Shown: in pieces, positions 57,900-64,000 of the stretch | Layout: the number at the start of each line of letters is the position of its first letter | Numbering within the stretch: the stretch's first letter is position 1 | Assembly (NCBI GenBank): GCA_947579605.1 | Contig: OX388305.1 | Coordinates: 26,549,542-26,613,541, forward strand | Length of the DNA stretch: 64,000 nt | Source: Athripsodes cinereus | Lineage: Eukaryota; Arthropoda; Insecta; Trichoptera; Leptoceridae | Reading direction: 5' to 3' | Notes under the pieces: model-generated | Told to the model about the DNA's origin: nothing | Seen by the model: the letters and a program-made list of their open reading frames with translations, nothing else | Database searches by the model: none | Made by a program: the position numbers and the translations under genes

Positions 57900-58099
57900 T
57901 ATGTCTATGGTTCTAATATCAATTCTATGAATTCATAAAAATGTACAAAAACTGTTTCCGGTCAACTACATTTAAGTATTCTGGGTATTCACATTTAATG
58001 GGATTTTCAAATGGTGTCTGCATCAGATTAATTAAAACTTCATATTTTTTTTCAATTGTGACAAGTGTTTAAAACGCTTGTCATTTTATAGAAATCGAA

Positions 58100-58434
58100 G
58101 TAGTTTTTTTATCATATCTTTTTTTGATGCCAGTTGTACATTGTAGTCGCCATTGGTCGCCATTAGTCGCCGTATTCGAGTACTTCGTGTATAATTATAC
58201 TGGTGCTGTTATTTGACTTTGACTATTTGTTCATCGGAGGCTTCATTGATCAGTTAACGCCTGTTGGATATTTCGCTTACAAATCTTTGCAACGCGCTGA
58301 TTCTTCGCCTTAAAAAGTTTCTGTTTTTTGATAAATTTTCTGTATACTTTTCAAGTTCTGTTCTAGAATTACAGTTGACTACTGGGAGGCTTTATCCAGC
58401 CACAACATATTACATTATTAAAAACCATCTATAG
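58100..58434 (+). promoter_or_regulatory. Caper promoter and first (non-coding) exon
   Basis: TCAGTT at 58250-58255 fits the arthropod initiator, which would place the start near 58252. The exon would end at 58434, where ATAG|GTGAGT is a good donor. Upstream, TTGGTCGCCATTAGTCGCC repeats may be control sites. There is no TATA box. This is inferred from position and splice signal. Confidence 0.5.
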
Positions 58435-61400
58435 GTGAGTGGGATTTTATTATTTATTGAAAGGGTATCTATGCGTGCGATTGAATGCCGGTCTATTAAT
58501 TTGTATTCTCACTTTTACTATAGTTCCCGAGGAAATTATGGATGCACTGTCGCCTTTAAACGTTGAATGGTTCTCCAATTCTTTGAATCATTTCGTCCCG
58601 CGTTACTATTTGTAAAGTTGGCCTAACTGTAAGTTTTATATATAATAATTAGCAGAATCAGCTCATTGGAACTGGTAAAATAGTGACTGCGTAGGATTTG
58701 GTATATTTACATAAACCCTTTAAAAGTCTATGAGTAGGATTCCATTGCAGTTATTTATCTATTGGGTTTTAGATACATTTTACCTGATACTTGTTATATT
58801 TTTTCAGATATGGCTGAAGACTTTGATGTTGAAGCTTTGCTGGAGGCTCCATACAAGAAAAATGTTAGTATTAACTGTTTTTAACCCATATTCATAATCT
58901 CTTCAATTTGTCGTTTGTCATCAAGGAAATTTAATTTGCGAACATTTTTGTTTTGAAGTTGTTTTCAACCGTTTTGATAAATGTTTGAATTGTCTGTTGG
59001 TATGTTCAAATAATGTATTTAAATTTAGTTATGTTTAAACTGAAAATAAAATAACTCATTCGTGTCTTCATTTCCCAATTTGTTAAATTGTTTGAAATGG
59101 TTGAAAAACCTTCATGCAATAAGTTTAGTTCCTACTTTAATAAGATGAATGACCTATGGTATGGTTTCTTTATATTTATAGAACTTTGTGCAATTAGTCG
59201 AGATCTCTTCGCCCACCAGGGACAAATGGAGAGGTATTAATTATTGAACAATTTTATACATAACATTTTAATTTCACAACATGCAGTACATTTTGTCACC
59301 CTCTCACATTGTGCCTTGTAATATTGATGTTGAGTGGGTATTGTCTATGTGGTAGGGCCTGCTCTATTATGTGAGTGTGAGTGTAGGTGACATTTACATA
59401 TATGTGTAAATATTAGGCCTTATCTCTTGTTAACTCAATTATAATGTAGCTTAGCTAGTTCAGTTCTCCAACGTACATGTAATTAGTTAAGTAGTATGTG
59501 TTAAGTAATAAATTGCTTATCCCATTTATGTGAAAGATGGTTAGCTTCTATTTACCTTGATCATGACATGTAGCTGATGGGTGTATTCTTTGCAGAAGTA
59601 TTGGCGTTCCAGTGTGCTCTGTTGTCAGGTGTGGTGTTAGGTAAGTGTCAGCCCAATTCCCAACCACTCTGTGTCTTCACTGTCCCATCCCGTCTCCCGT
59701 GCTAAGTCAGTGCCAGTGGCAGTAGCCCACTCTGAAGTGATCTCTCTCCTCCCCACACTTGCGTATTGTAACACACCCCCACAGTGCAGCGCTGCATTGT
59801 GCCATTGCACATATGTGAGTGTGGTGGTGCTGAGTGATTTGGTGAAGTCACTTTGTAATATTCGTATAACTAATATAAGTTTGATTGTTCTGTTGGCTGG
59901 TGGTTCTACTTTGCGTGCTTTGTGTGACAGGATGACTACTCTTCATCGTCCAAGTACAAGTCTGACAAAGGCTACAGCGATCGCCACAAGAACTCATCTG
60001 ACTATTCCAGGGATTCGAAAAGGTACTTTGACTCATTATCTCTCTTCAATTAGTTTTGTATCTAAATGAAAACTTATTTACTTAGGTATAAACACAATAA
60101 ATAAATATGCAATACTTGATGAGTTTTACTGTATATGGTACATTACGAGCTTATGTTGAGTAGTTGAGTACAGCCTATAGTTTACAGATCTGTGATCTTT
60201 TTAAGCTAAAGAGTGGTCACTTACCACTAGCTTAACTAAGCCAATTATTTTCGTTTTTTGACAATGAGTGACATGACAGTTAAAACGTCTTTGCACAATT
60301 AATTATATGTCATCAAACAATTATCACAATACATTTCAATATTTAACTCTTCACGTTAATAAAATTAACAAACAAAGAAAAATTTCTATAAACCATTTTC
60401 ATTTGTACAATAACAAATGTTGAGTTTTGTTATACACACATACATATTACAAAATAGAAACAAAACACAAATGGGTAATGTAACTAAATTCAGATATTAA
60501 CAAATCACACCTATTAGTGTGTCTCACCCAAACCACCCATCTACTGGTTGGAGTGGAGTGAGACAACATCACAATGTTGATACGCAACTAATGAAAAATA
60601 GTGTGGCTAAAAGTGAAAAAAAAACTGTTCTTTCAGGAGGAGTAAGTCAAGAGATAGAGATAGGCGCAGATCTAAAGAGAGAAGCAGGAGCCGCGACAGA
60701 GACAGGAGAAGAGATGACAAAGATAGAGAAGAGCGGTCCAGAGATAGGGAGAAGAAGAGCAAAGACAGGAAGAGCAGAGATAAGGATAGGGAGAGAGACC
60801 GCAGTCGGGAGAGGGATGGAGACCGCAAAAGGAAATATAGAAGCAGATCCAGGTGTGACTAGTTCTCATATCTGTTTTTGAGTGGCAGGATTAGGGTATT
60901 TATTTATTGAGGCTATAATCGGCTTTCACCTTTTACAGTGTTGTACAATGTTTATACACATTATACTTCATCTAATTTCAAATAAAATATCAAAGTTTGA
61001 AACAAAACTAAAATATTATCTGTATTCAAGATTGAATCGAAATGGAAGCTTACAAAAAGTAAATAAAAGAAGTAGTAGGTATATGTCTTAATATAGACTA
61101 CAAAATTTAAAAATATACATATACACAGGTACTCGCAGGTGATGCATGTATGGCATGCATGGAAGGCACACCGCTGTTTTCTCACATAGATTAAGGAACC
61201 ATCTTATAGCCTTCCTAACCTTCATACTGTATAGATTGACATCAATAGTGTGGATATCAAGCACATCAGCTCTAGCTGCCTGCTTGATAGCTTTTAATAA
61301 TAATATATTACCTGTTATAAATTATCTGGCATACATGGAAGGCACGCTGCTGTCATTTTCTCATACAGATTAAAGAACCTTCATATATTACCTGTTAAAA

Positions 61401-61712
61401 ATATTATCGTCAACCCGTTATATTAATATTGAATGTACTCATATTATTTGTAGGTCCAAGGAGTATGGAGGACGAAGTAAAGTGGTGGCTCCAATTTCTG
61501 GCACTGGCAGTGAGGAGCTAACTCCTGAGGAAAGAGATGCTCGCACAGTGTTTTGTATGCAACTATCTCAGAGGATCAGAGCAAGGGACTTGGAGGAGTT
61601 CTTCTCTGCTGTGGGCAAAGTAAGGGATGTGCGTCTCATTACATGTAACAAGACTAGGCGATTTAAGGGTATTGCTTATATAGAGTTCAAGGATACTGAA
61701 AGTGTACCACTG
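58252..61712 (+). CDS. Caper: RNA-binding splicing factor Caper/RBM39, N-terminal part (continues past the window)
   Basis: Coding exons are 58810-58863, 59931-60022, 60637-60852 and 61454-61712, with an optional exon ending at 59233. All phases fit (0, 2, 2, 0). The start MAEDFDVEALLEAPYKKN matches the family's N-terminus (human MADDIDIEAMLEAPYKK). Exon 60637-60852 is an Arg-Ser/Arg-Asp-rich region (RSKSRDRDRRRSKERSRSRD). The last exon holds the conserved LTPEERDARTVFCMQL and RRM1 (KVRDVRLIT, RRFKGIAYIEFKD). The protein acts in the nucleus as a spliceosomal and transcription co-factor that binds RNA. RRM2 and the C-terminal UHM domain must lie right of the window, because none is found before 64000. 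The large last intron (from 61713) is filled with LINE and MITE pieces. Confidence 0.93.
59182..59233 (+). other. possible alternative exon of Caper
   Basis: It is bounded by a TTTATAG acceptor (exon from 59182) or an ATTAG acceptor (exon from 59198) and a GAG|GTATT donor. The 36-base form keeps the frame (SRSLRPPGTNGE). The 52-base form shifts it and creates a stop at the start of the next exon. Which is used cannot be decided from sequence alone. Confidence 0.45.
61144..61390. repeat. imperfect tandem duplication in Caper intron
   Basis: CATGGAAGGCACACCGCTG and a CAGATTAAAGAACC-type end occur at about 61160 and 61330 with some changes. Confidence 0.6.
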
Positions 61713-61883
61713 GTAAGTAACAATCTCAATCTTGTTTCATTTTGTTTTTATATGTGTATAGATGTTAACAGATCAGTTTATTTATTTATTTATTTTTGTC
61801 TATTTATTTAACGTCTAAACAGGATAGAAAATGAAATCAATGTTTTTGAATACATGTCAATATATGCAATTGAAAAGTGATGG

Positions 61884-62500
61884 CTTCTGGGGATCACCAT
61901 TGACAGCAGCTTGTCCATGAAACGTCACATTGTTAGTGTTGTCAGCTCCTGCTACTATTGCCTCAGGCAAATCAATTTTGTCAGGAGATCTCTTACCCGT
62001 GATGCCATTAAGACACTAATATCTGCGTTGGTGTTATCCAGGCTTGACTTTTGCAATGTTGTGTTTAGTGGTTTACCAAAGGTGCAGACAAATAGGCTTC
62101 ATTCAGTTTTAAAATCCTCAACCTGTGTTGTATATGGAGCAGATAGGTATGATAGCATCACACCTCTTAAAAGAACTGCACTGGCTGCCTATAGAAGCCA
62201 GAATTCAGTATGAAGTGTGTGCTTTTGTTTATAAGGGTCTAAATGACATGGCCCCCACATACATTAGTGATATGTGCACTTTGAGAAGTTTGGGAGAGGC
62301 GACGTGCCCTGAGGTCAGCGCAGAGTGCGGCGCATGAACTGGAGGTTCCACAGAGGGGACGCTTAACTGGTTACGGTGACTGCGCTTTCTCTGTTTCTGT
62401 CCCTAATCTGTGGAACAGACTGCCTCTGGGGCTCAGGTGTCCTGCCGATTTCCAGGCTTTTAAGAGGGACCTCAAGACCTACTTCTTCAAACTTTTTTAT
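61884..62500 (+). pseudogene. L2/CR1-type LINE 3' fragment in Caper intron
   Basis: Consecutive frames read ITIDSSLSMKRHIVSVVSSC, LSRLDFCNVVFSGLPK, ELHWLPIEARIQYEVCAFVY and KGLNDMAPTYISDM, ending with a broken NLWNRLP-type region. These are the hallmarks of the L2/CR1 C-terminus. It is frameshifted and 5'-truncated. It lies in the sense direction of Caper. Confidence 0.85.
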
Positions 62501-62811
62501 CAACTGTGTTGTGTATATTGCATTATTTTATTTTTATTTCTGATGCGGATACATATTATTATGTATCTGAGATTATGTGTTATGTTTTTGTATTTAAATT
62601 TAAATTCTTGACAAAACATTATCATGTACAGCGTCCTCGAGGTGCTATGGCACAAAGATGGCGCTTTAAATACTCGCCGTTTATTATTTTTGATGATTCT
62701 TTGCAATCAATAAATATCTACATCTACAATTTCTTTAATTATACATGGAATAATTTTCATCACAACACACTGCAAGAATAGATACCTAACTTTACTCTAA
62801 TCAGGCCTAGG

Positions 62812-63007
62812 CCTGAGTCAAAACACATTTTAGCGTTACGTTTTCATGTTGCAATCGTTCAAATGTAGACGACGTTGTGCCAAGTGTCAATTTTCGTAAC
62901 TATTGTGTATCTTAGCAATGAAATTGACACTTGCTTGCAACGTTTATACTCGAACGCTAACGGAACGAAAACGTAATGTTAAAATGTGTTTTGACTTCGG
63001 GCTCAGG
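62812..63007. mobile_element. 196-bp MITE (same family as 52605-52723)
   Basis: Ends CCTGAGTCAAAACACATTTT and the complement of AAAATGTGTTTTGACTTCGG...CTCAGG are inverted. The middle differs from the 52.6-kb copy. Non-coding. Confidence 0.8.
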
Positions 63008-63815
63008 TATTATTCCTTTAACCCCACGTCTGGCTTCGACATAATGACTCTCGACCTCGAAGCTATTTCAAATTGGTCCACTTCTCATGGCCTTCTACTC
63101 TATGCCTCTAAAACCCAAGCCATCGTCATCGGGAGTAATCGCTAAGTTGTAAAATTTTCAATGGACTCCCCTCTACATCTTACCCTTTGTAACTCTATCA
63201 TCCCTCTTTTAAAAACCTGGGTGTCATATTTGATGAAAATCTTTCTTGGATAGATCATATCAAAGAGGTAAGTTGCCAAATCTTTTTCAGATTACACTCT
63301 TTCAAACGATTACAATTCTTCCTTCCAACTGACATTAAACAAATGATGGCTTAGTCCTTTCTACTACCAATTCTCTTCTATGCAGACTGCGCCTTTCTAA
63401 ATACCACTGAAGAACTCAGTGCTAAGTTGGATCGGATGCAGAATGCTTGCATTCGCTTTATTTTTGGTCTAAGAAAATATCTCTCAATTCTGTGCAGAAC
63501 TCAAATGGCCATCATACAAGGAATCCCGAAATTTACATATACTATGCTTTCTTTATAACATCCTCAAGCATGAAGCTCCTCAATATCTCTTCGAACGGTT
63601 TGTTCCCTTTTCTTCCCATGGTCTATCGTTAAGGTCCCAAAATAATTGGCGTCTAGAATTTCCACCTCATGATACATCTTTTTAGTCATCATCTTTCACC
63701 GTACTTGTTACCAGAATCTGCAATAACCTTCCCAATGATATTCGGTCCTCTTCAACTATAGGCTCATTCAAATATAAAGTAAAATCCCTAATATACAACC
63801 CACCATCTCATTAAT
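63008..63815 (+). pseudogene. non-LTR retrotransposon 3' fragment in Caper intron
   Basis: Broken frames include EAISNWSTSHGLLLYASKTQ, KNLGVIFDENLSWIDHIKEV, LQFFLPTDIK and QNACIRFIFGLRKY, then KHEAPQYLFERFVPFSSHGL. This is the thumb and C-terminal region of a jockey/I-group RT, with stops and frameshifts. Confidence 0.78.
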
Positions 63816-63817
63816 CT

Positions 63818-63925
63818 TCTAATATATAAAAGGAAGTTGTGTGTGTTACACCATTTATAACTCAAGAATGGCTGTACCGATTTGAATGATCTCTGATTTG
63901 TTGGATTCTTCTCCGCCCGCAATAG
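63818..63925 (+). repeat. Helitron 5' end, truncated
   Basis: About 100 bases, starting TCTAATATATAAAAGGAAGT, match the 5' end of the Helitron at 44316 with few differences. Then a TA run interrupts it. Confidence 0.85.
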
Positions 63926-63944
63926 CCGATATATATATATATAT

Positions 63945-64000
63945 ATATATAATGAGTTACAATCCATTGAATTGGTCTGCAACGAGTTTGGTTTTTCTTC
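63945..64000 (-). pseudogene. RTE 3' end, running off the window
   Basis: On the minus strand it reads AAACTCGTTGCAGACCAATT and ATGGATTGTAA, matching the end of the 49.47-50.12 kb RTE fragment. Confidence 0.85.

Noticed and set aside
59671..60069. 132-codon plus-strand frame
   Set aside because: It crosses the intron and exon of Caper in the wrong phase; the exon frame with the DDYSSSSK start is the supported one.
60607..60869. Antisense open frames rich in Ser/Leu
   Set aside because: They are mirror images of the Arg-Ser exon of Caper on the other strand and have no independent support.

Overview
The window looks like AT-rich insect nuclear DNA, most likely from a moth or butterfly. Three things point that way. 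Two conserved intron-rich animal genes are present. The Helitron ends and the tRNA-derived SINE body resemble those I know from Lepidoptera. Almost everything else is layered transposable-element debris. The assignment to Lepidoptera is an inference; the sequence itself only shows an insect-like genome. No bacterial operon, CRISPR array, rRNA gene or functional tRNA gene was seen.

Host genes. (1) A phosphatidylserine synthase gene (Pss) lies on the minus strand between 27637 and about 18915. Six coding exons join in frame at good splice sites. Its 5.7-kb first intron holds a hAT transposon and a LINE scrap. (2) The 5' part of the splicing-factor gene Caper/RBM39 lies on the plus strand from about 58252 and runs off the right end. 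Five coding exons (one of them optional) encode the conserved N-terminus, the RS-rich region and most of RRM1. Its introns also hold transposon fragments.

Layout. 1-2.7 kb: mariner and Tigger-like transposase relics and a 220-bp palindrome. 2.8-8.9 kb: a dispersed repeat family of about 1 kb and a 3.6-kb LTR retrotransposon that keeps gag and protease but has lost reverse transcriptase. 9.1-17.5 kb: a CR1/jockey-type LINE split by a second, opposite LINE, which is itself split by a 2.9-kb pogo-type transposon. 17.5-18.9 kb: LINE tails and another dispersed repeat copy. 18.9-27.6 kb: Pss. 28-32.2 kb: foldback and TIR elements. 32.2-43.9 kb: a MULE-type MITE followed directly by an apparently complete 10.9-kb Mutator-like element (MULE). 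44-50.1 kb: a Helitron carrying a SINE, a hAT-like element, and RTE-type LINE pieces. 50-58 kb: sparse DNA with palindromes and two non-autonomous hAT elements with 8-bp target duplications. 58.2-64 kb: Caper, with LINE, MITE and Helitron pieces in its last intron.

The most interesting object is the MULE at 33001-43923. It has 44-bp terminal inverted repeats differing at one base, an 8-bp target duplication, and a four-exon transposase gene. All exon phases agree, giving an uninterrupted predicted protein of 756 residues: a C2H2 finger, a DDE core with CxxH, and a SWIM finger. A 755-bp MITE with the same first bases (ACGAGA) sits 13 bp to its left with its own perfect 9-bp duplication. The pair looks like an autonomous element and a possible client.
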